The position numbers were made by a program, and so were the translations under genes. From the NCBI RefSeq assembly GCF_022848905.1, contig NZ_JAFIRA010000013.1, positions 1-64,000 on the forward strand: a stretch of 64,000 nt of DNA. Direction: 5' to 3'. The notes beneath the pieces were generated by a model that saw only the letters and a program-made list of their open reading frames with translations, did no database searches and was not told the DNA's origin. The DNA is from Thermostichus vulcanus str. 'Rupite' (GTDB lineage Bacteria > Cyanobacteriota > Cyanobacteriia > Thermostichales > Thermostichaceae). Positions 43,679-51,589 of the stretch are shown in pieces. Within the stretch, counting starts at the first letter, position 1; each line of letters begins with the position of its first letter.

Positions 43679-45591
43679 GTTTTTGTCTCCTCTAAGTCTC
43701 CAGTCTCCTCCAATCGGTTGCCCCTGTGGGCTCGCAAACCCAACAGGGCTGTCACCCACCGCAGCTTAACCAACAGCACCCCGGTCAGACCCGTCAGCAA
43801 CCCTCCCAGCCAATCCATCGGGGTGCCCAGATAGCGTACCTGAATCTGATGCGCTCCAGGTGGGATCCGCACCTGTATCTGTCCCAACCCCGTGTGCTCT
43901 GCCGGTCTTAGGCGGCCATCCATCTCAACCCACCAAGCGGGGTAATAAAAGGTGCGCAACGCTACCCATTGGTCTCTGTCGGTGGGGTTGACCGCGCGAA
44001 AACGACGGTAGCCGTAGCTCCACCGCTCCACCTGGAGCTCCGCGGCTGGGGATCCCACCTCTGCCAACTCCCCTTGCCACCGCACCAGCGGATCCACACC
44101 GGGGGGCGGCATCGGGAAGGTCACCCCATGGGCGCGATATTCCGGCACATCCACCAAGGCCAACCCATCCGGAAAAATCCAGTGCCAGTACAAGAAAGGG
44201 GTGCCCGGTCGTTGTTGGGGCTCAATCGGGAATTGCTTGGCTGCCGAAAGGGTCTGAAAGGTTTGGATCACCTGCGGCTGAAAGCTGGTTCGGCCCAAAA
44301 CTTGCCATCCCAGCCCCACCTGGAGCACGACCGCCAAAACCGTTCCCAAAAGGAGCCAATACCGCCAGCTTTTTGGGTTCCAGCCCCATCCCACCAGGGA
44401 TCCCAGCAGCCAGGGCACGGTCACCGCGGTAATCCCCATCCAGCGCCAGGAAAACTGGATCCGCTGCAACGGCAAAACCCAGTCATAGATCCAACTCAAT
44501 AGATCCGTCATCATCAGCAAAGCCACCAGACTAACCCCAAGGCTGTACAGCACAAGGTCTCCGGGCGGCAATGAAGATGGAAATGGAGAGAGGGATCCCG
44601 GTTCCGCAGCCTCTTTTTTGCCATTCTGGTAGGAAGTTACCCGATTCACACCCCAGCGGCCCAGCAGTAAGAGTGCAGCCCCGGCAACCACCGCCACCAT
44701 CCAGCCCCAGTACCCCAGCAGGCCACTCTCAAACCAGTGATCGGTCAGTCGTGGTTGCAGACGGGTGAGGCCGCTCACCATCAGGCGATATTGCGGAAAA
44801 TAGTCCTCGGCAAAGTTGACCGAATCCACCTGAATCAGGCGCTGATCCAGGAATGCAGGCAGCAAAAAAAAGGCTGACCACCCCAGCCCTAATCCCAAGC
44901 CCAAATAGGAGCGTCCTACCTTTGGCCAGAGGGGATCCCGCCATCGCAACACCCAGGGCAAAGGCAGCACGATCAAAGTAAACAGCAGCAGCGTCGGCAA
45001 ATGGGAGAGCACCAACAGGCCATAACTGACGGCTACGGCCCAAATCGGCCAGAGCAAGCCCGGTTGGCAGAGCACCTGTAGCAAAGCCCAGAAAACCCAG
45101 GGCAACAGAGCAATTGCCCACACCTCCCCAATCGCTCCCCGCTGGTAAATATCCACCAGCCAATAGGGACCGGCCATCCCCATCCCCGCCAACATCAGAG
45201 CAATAGGGCGGGGCGCTACGGTCTGAATCAAGGCATAGAGGCCGGATCCCATCACCAGCATCGCCAAGCCCATACTGGCCACCAGCGAATCAGGCATCTC
45301 CAACCCCAAGATGCGAAAGGGCAGGGTCGCCACCATGCACAGGGGGGGATAAAAGGCAAACGTGGCATTGCCAAAGCCGAAGTTGGAAAATTCCAGCCAG
45401 CGGGGGTAAAACTGTCCGCCAAAAAATTGCCGCTGATATTGAAAAGCCCAACTGAGATTAAACTGCGTCGAATGGGTGATGGGATACCCCTGTTGCAACA
45501 TCGGCCAGAGCAGCAGCACCATTCCTGCCAACAACCCAGCCCCAACCAGCCAGAAGAACCCAACCTGACGCAGAACCTTGACCATGAGCAC
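43672..45591 (-). CDS. large polytopic membrane protein, PTPS-related/YfhO-like
   Basis: A 639-residue protein with about 12 hydrophobic segments. The first periplasmic loop (QGYPITHSTQFNLSWAFQYQ, FFGGQFYPRWLEFSNFGFGN) and a C-terminal soluble domain ending in a last helix (MDWLGGLLTGLTGVLLVKL) match the 6-pyruvoyl-tetrahydropterin-synthase-related membrane family, a misnamed group close to YfhO and glycosyltransferase-like proteins. The charged dyads QFNLSW and PRW suggest lipid-linked sugar transfer, but this is inference. The C-terminal end is a low-complexity LEETGDLEETKTC. It overlaps the alpha-E gene, so the minus-strand unit may include three genes. Confidence 0.7.
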   Translation of the reverse strand: MLMVKVLRQVGFFWLVGAGLLAGMVLLLWPMLQQGYPITHSTQFNLSWAFQYQRQFFGGQFYPRWLEFSNFGFGNATFAFYPPLCMVATLPFRILGLEMPDSLVASMGLAMLVMGSGLYALIQTVAPRPIALMLAGMGMAGPYWLVDIYQRGAIGEVWAIALLPWVFWALLQVLCQPGLLWPIWAVAVSYGLLVLSHLPTLLLFTLIVLPLPWVLRWRDPLWPKVGRSYLGLGLGLGWSAFFLLPAFLDQRLIQVDSVNFAEDYFPQYRLMVSGLTRLQPRLTDHWFESGLLGYWGWMVAVVAGAALLLLGRWGVNRVTSYQNGKKEAAEPGSLSPFPSSLPPGDLVLYSLGVSLVALLMMTDLLSWIYDWVLPLQRIQFSWRWMGITAVTVPWLLGSLVGWGWNPKSWRYWLLLGTVLAVVLQVGLGWQVLGRTSFQPQVIQTFQTLSAAKQFPIEPQQRPGTPFLYWHWIFPDGLALVDVPEYRAHGVTFPMPPPGVDPLVRWQGELAEVGSPAAELQVERWSYGYRRFRAVNPTDRDQWVALRTFYYPAWWVEMDGRLRPAEHTGLGQIQVRIPPGAHQIQVRYLGTPMDWLGGLLTGLTGVLLVKLRWVTALLGLRAHRGNRLEETGDLEETKTC

Positions 45592-45632
45592 TTCCCATCA
45601 CCCCAAAGCATGGGATCCCTGCTTGCAAAACC

Positions 45633-45741
45633 CTCTCAAATCTTAAGTTTCAGCGCAGAGCTTGCCCTTGAGCTGTTGGAAGTCTGTCACACCTTCTGTC
45701 ACACTGTGCTGAACAATCCGATTACTCTCTCAAATCCTAAG
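45633..45741. repeat. short direct repeats between moaC and the membrane-protein gene
   Basis: CTCTCAAATCYTAAG occurs at 45633-45647 and 45727-45741. Between them TCTGTCACAC is found twice with a 12-bp period (45683-45704). This gap is the upstream region of the membrane protein/alpha-E/acetyltransferase unit, so the repeats could be regulator sites. Confidence 0.4.
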
Positions 45742-45742
45742 C

Positions 45743-46279
45743 TCAATCCTGAGATCCAGCGCTTGCCGGTGGACTTGTTTCTGCCTCAAAGGGGCCCGAC
45801 TTGCCACCGTATTTGCGCAGCAGTCGAATATTCTCGATCACCATCGTCTTTTCCAGGGCCTTGGTCATGTCGTAGAGGGTAAGGGCAGCCACAGAAACCG
45901 CCGTTAGAGCCTCCATCTCCACCCCGGTTTGGGCGCTGGTTTTGACGGTGGCCGTGATGAGAAACCCCGGCAAATGGGGATCCGAATCCAGATCCACACG
46001 GACACTGCTAAGCGGCAGAGGATGACACAAGGGGATTAAGTCAGCAGTGCGTTTGGCAGCCATGATCCCGGCCAGTCGAGCCGTTTCCACCACATTCCCC
46101 TTGGATCCCTGACCGGCCAAAATAGCCTGTAGCGTGGCTTCAGCCATGCGCACCTGACCCTGAGCCGTAGCCAGACGAGGGGTCACGGGCTTTTCTGCGA
46201 CATCCACCATGCGCACTTGCCCAGATTCATCCAGGTGGGTGAGGGGTGAACCAGGATCGTAGGGTGGATCGGGCTGCAC
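45743..46279 (-). CDS. moaC: cyclic pyranopterin monophosphate synthase
   Basis: MoaC rearranges the MoaA product to cyclic pyranopterin monophosphate in molybdenum cofactor synthesis. The 178 residues contain [37 protein letters not shown] with the conserved cysteine-histidine, [20 protein letters not shown] and [20 protein letters not shown] with the catalytic lysines. The first 14 residues may be extra. No other moa gene is in the window. Confidence 0.95.
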   Translation of the reverse strand: MQPDPPYDPGSPLTHLDESGQVRMVDVAEKPVTPRLATAQGQVRMAEATLQAILAGQGSKGNVVETARLAGIMAAKRTADLIPLCHPLPLSSVRVDLDSDPHLPGFLITATVKTSAQTGVEMEALTAVSVAALTLYDMTKALEKTMVIENIRLLRKYGGKSGPFEAETSPPASAGSQD

Positions 46280-46319
46280 GCCAAGAGCCTCCCGCCAAAG
46301 TTAGCTGCCGGATCCCCCA

Positions 46320-46811
46320 TCAGTAGCGAATCCAGGCGTAAGCCGCATCCGAAAGAACAGGCACCTCAGCATAGTGGCTGCGAATGTTTTGCACCCAGGC
46401 GTAAACGGTAACAGCAATCACCCCCAACAGGGCTGTGGTCGCCAAAACCCCCATGACCGCCCCAAGGCCGAAGCTGCCAAACAGCATCCCCAGCACCTGC
46501 ATCAGCAACTGCACCAGGAACAAGACGATATTCAGCAACAGGGCTTGGATGGTGTTAAAGCGGACGAAATGAGCCACGCGGGTATTCCGGACGACCAGGA
46601 ACAGCAACGCCAAGAAGATCCCCATCCCCAGCCAGCCAGTAGCAAAGGGTATCAGCCGAAATAAAGGGGCAAAAATCGGGATCAAGGCCGGTACCGAGTT
46701 AAACAAACCGGAACGCACAAAGCCAAACGGCAAAGCCGATACCAAAGGCAACAGGTAGGGAAGGGATCCCCACAGCCGATTGATGGGAGTAATTTCGCCG
46801 CGCCAGGTCAT
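46320..46811 (-). CDS. Tic20-family membrane protein
   Basis: A 163-residue protein with four hydrophobic helices. The cyanobacterial Tic20/Ycf60 signature is LWGSLPYLLPLVSALPFG at the N-terminus and VAHFVRFNTIQALLLNIVLF in the middle. In plastids Tic20 forms part of the inner-envelope protein import channel; in cyanobacteria the role is not established. It lies 40 bp upstream of moaC on the same strand. Confidence 0.87.
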   Translation of the reverse strand: MTWRGEITPINRLWGSLPYLLPLVSALPFGFVRSGLFNSVPALIPIFAPLFRLIPFATGWLGMGIFLALLFLVVRNTRVAHFVRFNTIQALLLNIVLFLVQLLMQVLGMLFGSFGLGAVMGVLATTALLGVIAVTVYAWVQNIRSHYAEVPVLSDAAYAWIRY

Positions 46812-47043
46812 ATCCGTCCATCCCCTTGGATACAGTAATTTTGCCAGCTTGCCTGCAGACTCTAATAGCCGCTCGTTTGCTCAACCCAAGAGCCGATTCA
46901 CAGTCGAAGCCTTGGGGATATTCTAGTCGATGGATTTTCGTGGGCTCAACGCGCTTGGGCGCAAGCTTGGCTGCTGCTCCCAAGTTGGAAAGATATTCTG
47001 GGGGAAAATGTTCAGGATGAGCGTTCTACTCAAGAGGGATTGG

Positions 47044-47049
47044 TATAAT
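47044..47049 (+). promoter_or_regulatory. extended -10 promoter element
   Basis: TGG-TATAAT at 47042-47049 is a perfect -10 hexamer with a TGn extension, 43 bp before the ATG at 47092. It supports the shorter start for the gene that follows. Confidence 0.55.
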
Positions 47050-47091
47050 CAGCAGCAATTTCTGACCGTTCAGAGTTTTTGGGCTTCCACC

Positions 47092-47559
47092 ATGAAAATC
47101 TCATCGTCTCCTGCTGCTCGCGTTGTCGGATCTTTTCTCTGGCGAGCTTGGTCTGGGTTGATTGGTTTTTTGAATGATCGGTTGTTGCCCGAGCGCTATC
47201 ACGTGCAGCCTGAGGCATTACCGCAGTGGGTCGCCCAAGTTTGGGCCCATTACCTCCGCTACCGAGAAGCGTCTCGCCCAGGTGCCGTCCAGTTTCGGGG
47301 TTTGACGGTGGATCCCAGCCATGTCCAGGATCCCCGTTCGGTTCGCCTTGGCTCTCGTCCGGTTTACTACCGGGGCTGCCGCATCGAGACAGTGGCTTAT
47401 TCCGGTGAGCCGACCTCGATGAACACCGTCGGAAAAGCCTTTGTACCGCCCTACTGGAAGCTCCTCAACAACCTGCGTCTGAAGTTGAATTTGGCGGACG
47501 CGGATCGCTATCAGGTCACCCCAGAGCTGCAGCGGGTGTATCGTGGCCGGGAGTTCTGA
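47092..47559 (+). CDS. protein of unknown function with a possible DUF4278-like motif
   Basis: 155 residues from ATG 47092, chosen because an extended -10 promoter at 47042-47049 would exclude the upstream ATG at 46930. The N-terminus is amphipathic and basic (ARVVGSFLWRAWSGLIGFLN), perhaps membrane-associated. The centre has two related YRG-type segments, VQFRGLTVDPS and VYYRGCRIETV, reminiscent of the short DUF4278 motif but not convincing. I do not recognise a family. It stands alone, convergent with a secreted-protein gene 36 bp away. Confidence 0.6.
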   Translation: MKISSSPAARVVGSFLWRAWSGLIGFLNDRLLPERYHVQPEALPQWVAQVWAHYLRYREASRPGAVQFRGLTVDPSHVQDPRSVRLGSRPVYYRGCRIETVAYSGEPTSMNTVGKAFVPPYWKLLNNLRLKLNLADADRYQVTPELQRVYRGREF

Positions 47560-47594
47560 GAACACGTGAGAACCCCCGGTTGCACGCACTGGGC

Positions 47595-47978
47595 CTAGAG
47601 GCTAGCACATTGGTCTTCTTTGTCTCCAGCTTGATTGCCGCCACCGGTGGGAGCTGGATTGTTTTCCTTGCACTGCAGATTTTCGCGGATCAGATTGTTG
47701 GTGAGGGTGAGGCCGCCGCGATTTTTCCAAGCCTGTAGATTCCCTTCCACATCGTTGGCTGTGGCATTGAGGGCACCACGATTCTCCTCAAATTGCAGAT
47801 CCCCATCGATGGTGACGGACAGGATGGATGCGGATCCCCCCTGTTTGCCATCCGGCACGATCAGGTTGTCTACTGTGGAAGCTCCCACAGCTCCGGTACA
47901 CCGAAAGTCGTCGGCATGGGCGGCAGGGATCCCGCTCAACAACAGCAGAGTTACCAATCCCAAAATTTGAGGTTTCAT
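47595..47978 (-). CDS. small secreted protein of unknown function
   Basis: 127 residues from ATG 47978, which places the signal peptide (KPQILGLVTLLLLSGIPAAH, cleavage near AHA-DDF) at the N-terminus; a longer reading to 48026 is less likely. The mature part, DDFRCTGAVGASTVDNLIV onward, has a repeating strand pattern (VTIDGDLQFEENRGALNA, VEGNLQAWKNRGGLTLTNN, IRENLQCKENN) with a period near 20 residues, typical of a beta-helix or beta-solenoid of the polymer-forming kind. Three cysteines are present. Likely periplasmic or extracellular; function unknown. Confidence 0.65.
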   Translation of the reverse strand: MKPQILGLVTLLLLSGIPAAHADDFRCTGAVGASTVDNLIVPDGKQGGSASILSVTIDGDLQFEENRGALNATANDVEGNLQAWKNRGGLTLTNNLIRENLQCKENNPAPTGGGNQAGDKEDQCASL

Positions 47979-48033
47979 CTTGGTCTCCGATAAAAGCATT
48001 TGAACGAACTTTGCCGCACTCCCCATCCTCGCT

Positions 48034-48532
48034 CTAGCAGGATAAGGTCAAGGCAAGGCAGGCGCAGCGAAAGCGGAGACTGCCAACAGTCTTTCGGTTA
48101 ACGGTGCTCCGCACCGCTGCGCGAGCGTCATATCCCTGCTCCTCAATGTATTGCTTGAGCACGTCCAAACTGGCTCCATCAGCAGCTGTACCCACGCTTC
48201 CCAAAAACTGGCTCCCAGTAAAACGGGCGCAAGTGTTCCGCAAACTCTTTGCGAATCTCCCTACTGCTAATCGTTTTTAATGTGTTGACCAGCCTAGAAA
48301 CAGCCACATCAGAGACCATATCAACCAATAGGTGAATATGGTCTTTTTCTCCCAGGTCAGCCTTGCATTCCAGCAGTAAGCAGTTCTGAGCCTCACAGAT
48401 TCGCTTAAACAGTCCTGCCATCCTTACTTCCATTTGCTCAGTGATACACGAATGTCGATATTTTGTAACAAACACTATGTGGAGATGAATCCTGTAAATA
48501 CAGTAGAAGAAAGCCCTGAAGCCCTTTAGCAT
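48034..48532 (-). pseudogene. tnpA: frameshifted Y1 transposase TnpA
   Basis: The first frame, from ATG 48532, reads an IS200/IS605 TnpA: CIYRIHLHIVFVTKYRHSCI, then the HUH motif in KDHIHLLVDM, and SSREIRKEFAEHLRPFYWEP. It stops at 48179 shortly after FYWEPVFGKRGYSC. The rest, including the catalytic tyrosine in SLDVLKQYIEEQGYD, is found in another frame (48243-48034), so one frameshift separates the HUH site from the nucleophile. A small repeat at 48104-48127 lies in the C-terminal part. The protein should be inactive unless frameshifting rescues it. Confidence 0.8.
48104..48127 (-). repeat. 24-bp double mini-hairpin element in the tnpA pseudogene
   Basis: Minus-strand reading: CGCT-CGCGC-AGCG (13 nt) followed by GTGC-GGA-GCAC (11 nt). 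The second half is identical to that of four other copies. The first half has a 4-bp stem and 5-nt loop. Confidence 0.65.
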
Positions 48533-48556
48533 GGCTGTCACTATGATAATTGTTCC

Positions 48557-50068
48557 ATGATAAACCGAAAGCCTATCATCCGTACCGATAAGTGGAGCCT
48601 TAACCCAACAGCGCAACAGCAAATGCTGTTTGCTGAAACGGTAAAGGTTTATCGTCGTTTGTGCAGGCATTTGGTGGGCGTGATTTACACCCATTGGGCA
48701 GAGCTAGGAGGATTGTCGAATCAGCAGATCATCCCTGCTGTGGAAAGGTTGATTCACCAAACTGCTCAAAACCCGAATGTGAAATACGCTTCGTTTGATA
48801 GGGTGTTTCACAAATTTCCAAGCTACTACCGCAGAGGTGCAATTGCCTTTGCATTTGGGCAAGTGAGCAGCTTTGTCGCCCGTTATCAGCAATGGCAATC
48901 AGGCACTCGCAAAAGACGAGAGGCTAACCCTCCCACCCTGAATGCGAATACAGGCTGCTATCCAACCCTGTACAAAGGACAGTGCTACAAACTGCATGGC
49001 TATGACCAAGTAGAAATCAAGGTTTTTACAGGTACGGATTGGATTTGGACAACCGTTCAGATTGCGGGGCTAGGAGAGCGGCATAGGGTCGATACCAACA
49101 AACTGTTATCGCCGTCGCTGATTTGCAATCAGCATTCGTGTCATCTCTCTGTCCCCTTTGAGTGTCACCCCGAAAAGCGGCAATCCGACCAAAACGTGGT
49201 TGCTGTTGACCTGGGCATCAACACTACAGCGACGGTTTCGGTTGTAACTTTTTGCGGTACTGTAATCCACCGTGAGTTGATTCACCCTGGAAGAGACATA
49301 GACCGCAGAGACAAACAGCTGAAATCGGTATCCGTCAGAGCAAGCAAGACGATCTTGCTACGCAAGGTGCGGAGCACCATCTTGCTACGCAAGGTGCGGA
49401 GCACCATGGGGAAAGGCGGAAAACTACAGAAGGGATTCTGCTCTAACACCTATCGAAAATGCCGCCATATCAACCAACAGATTGCACACATCGTCTCGAG
49501 GCGAATTGTGCAGATTGCCAAAGCATTTAACGCTGAGGCAATCGTATTTGAGAACCTAAAAGGCTGGAAGGCAACGGGAGGGCGGAAACGCTCCCCTTTG
49601 CGGCAGCGCTTTCAGGGTTGGCTCAAAAGCATGATTCGGGACTATAGCGAGATGAAATGGCAAGAGGCTGGGGGTAAAACCATCGATGTGATTGCTGCCT
49701 GTACCTCAAAGTTGGCGTATGACGGCTCTGGAGTTGTGGAGCGCGACGGCAGGAACTATGCTTTGGCTAAATTCGCCTCTGGTAAGCGATATTCGGCAGA
49801 CTTGAATGGCGCTTACAACATTGCTGCCAGAGGGATTCTTAAGCTCACTTGCCGAAAGGAGAGTGAGGGGTATTTGGGCAAAAGTTCCCGATACTCGCCT
49901 AGAAGCTGGGCTGGTTTGTGTGACCTGTGGGCGAATCAGAGAGTTACAGGTCAGCACCGACACCACCACCTCGCCTCAGCAGGTGGTGTGAGCTTCATCT
50001 GGTCCTTACCTAACCTAACTAGCTCTAGACCCAAAGATGCCCCGTCTCAACCCAACAAGCCAGGATAG
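48557..50068 (+). CDS. tnpB: TnpB, RNA-guided nuclease of IS200/IS605 elements
   Basis: A 503-residue TnpB. RuvC residues are in VVAVDLGINTTATVSVVTF, AIVFENLKGWKATGG and KRYSADLNGAYNIAARGI. The zinc ribbon is absent and replaced by CTSKLAYDGSGVVERDGRNY, typical of this subgroup. Between LKSVSVRASKT and MGKGGKLQKGFC are two identical nine-residue units, ILLRKVRST, encoded by a perfect 27-bp tandem duplication (49354-49407). Related proteins are expected to lack both. The last 25 or so residues are read from DNA beyond the element's right end (about 49998), so the native stop is missing. It may still be functional. Confidence 0.85.
   Translation: MINRKPIIRTDKWSLNPTAQQQMLFAETVKVYRRLCRHLVGVIYTHWAELGGLSNQQIIPAVERLIHQTAQNPNVKYASFDRVFHKFPSYYRRGAIAFAFGQVSSFVARYQQWQSGTRKRREANPPTLNANTGCYPTLYKGQCYKLHGYDQVEIKVFTGTDWIWTTVQIAGLGERHRVDTNKLLSPSLICNQHSCHLSVPFECHPEKRQSDQNVVAVDLGINTTATVSVVTFCGTVIHRELIHPGRDIDRRDKQLKSVSVRASKTILLRKVRSTILLRKVRSTMGKGGKLQKGFCSNTYRKCRHINQQIAHIVSRRIVQIAKAFNAEAIVFENLKGWKATGGRKRSPLRQRFQGWLKSMIRDYSEMKWQEAGGKTIDVIAACTSKLAYDGSGVVERDGRNYALAKFASGKRYSADLNGAYNIAARGILKLTCRKESEGYLGKSSRYSPRSWAGLCDLWANQRVTGQHRHHHLASAGGVSFIWSLPNLTSSRPKDAPSQPNKPG
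49354..49407 (+). repeat. two tandem 27-bp double mini-hairpin units in tnpB
   Basis: Each 27-bp unit consists of CTTGC-TAC-GCAAG, GTGC-GGA-GCAC and CAT. The units at 49354-49380 and 49381-49407 are identical. The first is preceded by GAT, the second by CAT. Confidence 0.92.
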
Positions 50069-50200
50069 GCTTGAACTCAGTCGCTTCTGGATGCTTTTGG
50101 ACAGGGAATAGGGATCCCTGCTCAGACCCAAAGAAGTCGTTACAATAATCAAGACAGGTGGGTGGATCGGCCCGTAGGGGAAGCGCCACAGGAATGTGCA

Positions 50201-51577
50201 ATGGGAGAGTCCGTCTTTAGCAGGTTAGGTCAATGGATCTCGAATACACCCCTGCGCTCTCTTGAGCAAGCTTATGAGGCCGCCCTTCGCATCAAAGCCA
50301 TCGAAGATCAACACTTCCACGGACAATCTATCAGGAGTGATGGAGAACATGGCCAAAATGTCAGTCGCTACTTTCAAATTCAACTGCGTCAACAACTCAG
50401 CCAAATAGAGCTGCGTCTGGCGGAATTTCGAGCCAGTAGCACCTTTTCTCGTCTGCCGGATCCCAGTCGCAACGGCAGCGGCCCCATTGCTTCCTCTGGC
50501 CAAGGTGCCCAAGATCAGGATAAAGAACCCCATCCTAGCGACCCTGTAAGCAACGACAAGAGCCCTGAAAACGGTCGCCAAAGCCGGGATCCCTCTATTT
50601 TGGAGAAATTGCAGTTTATCGACCAGGTGCTCTCTCGCTACAAACGTCCCCCTGGCAAACCCAAATCCATCGCTGCCCCGTTAGAGTCTCCCGATCAGCC
50701 CCAACAACTGGCCCCGACCCAGCCCACTCCCTCCGACAAAGGGGACAAGACAAGCCCCAACAATGGCAATGCTCCTGTTGCCTCCAAAATGGGGATCCTA
50801 CCCCGCTCCATTCTGCGCACTGCTAGCCAGATCCGGCGTGAGCTGAGTTCCCAAGCAGAAGAAGAATTGATCCGTGATTACCGCAACTCCCGCAATCGTA
50901 CGTTGGTATCGGTGCGGTTTCTATTGTTGTTGGCGATCTTGCCTCTGCTCACCCAAATTCTCTCGAAAAATTTTCTGTTTGGGCCGTTGATAGATCACCT
51001 GCAATACCAGAACCCTACTGCTATCACCCTCAGCCAGGAATTTCAGGAAAAAGCCCTGTCAGAGTTCGAGTTTTTTAAGGAGAAAATTGAGTTTGAGCGA
51101 GCCTTGCGCCACCAGTCCCCAGAACTGGATTTGGAGGCAGAAGATCAGCTCTCAGCCAAAGCAGAAGAACTGCTGCAAAAGTATGGCCGTAAGAACTCAG
51201 AAGGGATCAAAAATGTTTTTGCCGATCTATTGTCTCTGGTTGTATTCGGTTGGCTGATCTTCATTGGGCGAGAAGAAATCGAGGTACTTAAATCCTTTTT
51301 GGATCGCCTCATCTATGGTCTGAGCGATAGTGCCAAGGCTTTTATTATCATTCTCTTTACAGATATATTTGTAGGTTATCACTCACCCCATGGATGGGAG
51401 GTACTCCTCAGTAATTTAGCCGCTCACTTGGGGGTACCGGAGAACCGAGATTTGGTCTATGGCTTTATTGCGACTTTCCCGGTTTTTCTGGATACGGTGT
51501 TTAAGTATTGGATCTTCCGCTATTTGAATCGGGTATCGCCCTCTTCGGTGGCCACCTACCGGGCCATGAACGATTAA
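50201..51577 (+). CDS. pxcA: proton extrusion protein PxcA (CemA-like)
   Basis: 458 residues from ATG 50201, the start that gives the family-like N-terminus SRLGQWISNTPLRSLEQAYE; an upstream ATG-like start at 50162 is not needed. A long disordered proline-rich middle (about residues 90-230) is followed by four hydrophobic helices from about 245 to the end. RTLVSVRFLLLLAILPLLTQ and the C-terminal FIATFPVFLDTVFKYWIFRY match PxcA/CemA. PxcA drives light-dependent proton export across the plasma membrane and helps inorganic carbon uptake. A TACAAT -10-like box is at 50141. A wrecked IS begins just after its stop. Confidence 0.92.
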   Translation: MGESVFSRLGQWISNTPLRSLEQAYEAALRIKAIEDQHFHGQSIRSDGEHGQNVSRYFQIQLRQQLSQIELRLAEFRASSTFSRLPDPSRNGSGPIASSGQGAQDQDKEPHPSDPVSNDKSPENGRQSRDPSILEKLQFIDQVLSRYKRPPGKPKSIAAPLESPDQPQQLAPTQPTPSDKGDKTSPNNGNAPVASKMGILPRSILRTASQIRRELSSQAEEELIRDYRNSRNRTLVSVRFLLLLAILPLLTQILSKNFLFGPLIDHLQYQNPTAITLSQEFQEKALSEFEFFKEKIEFERALRHQSPELDLEAEDQLSAKAEELLQKYGRKNSEGIKNVFADLLSLVVFGWLIFIGREEIEVLKSFLDRLIYGLSDSAKAFIIILFTDIFVGYHSPHGWEVLLSNLAAHLGVPENRDLVYGFIATFPVFLDTVFKYWIFRYLNRVSPSSVATYRAMND

Positions 51578-51589
51578 CCCACTCCTTAG

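Larger units (their letters stand above)
48030..49998 (+). mobile_element. IS605-type element with divergent tnpA and tnpB
   Basis: tnpA on the minus strand and tnpB on the plus strand are head to head with 24 bp between their starts, the IS605/IS608 layout. The right end is defined by comparison with the remnant at 54082-54120. Both have ACAC, a hairpin (CACCACCT/AGGTGGTG here; TCCCACCT/AGGTGGGA there), then GAGCTTCAT. This gives an end at about 49998. The left end near 48030 is less certain. Confidence 0.7.

Noticed and set aside
46699-46983. Minus-strand ORF of 94 codons around the tic20 start
   Set aside because: It overlaps tic20 in another frame and has no family features; its upstream half could be leader DNA.
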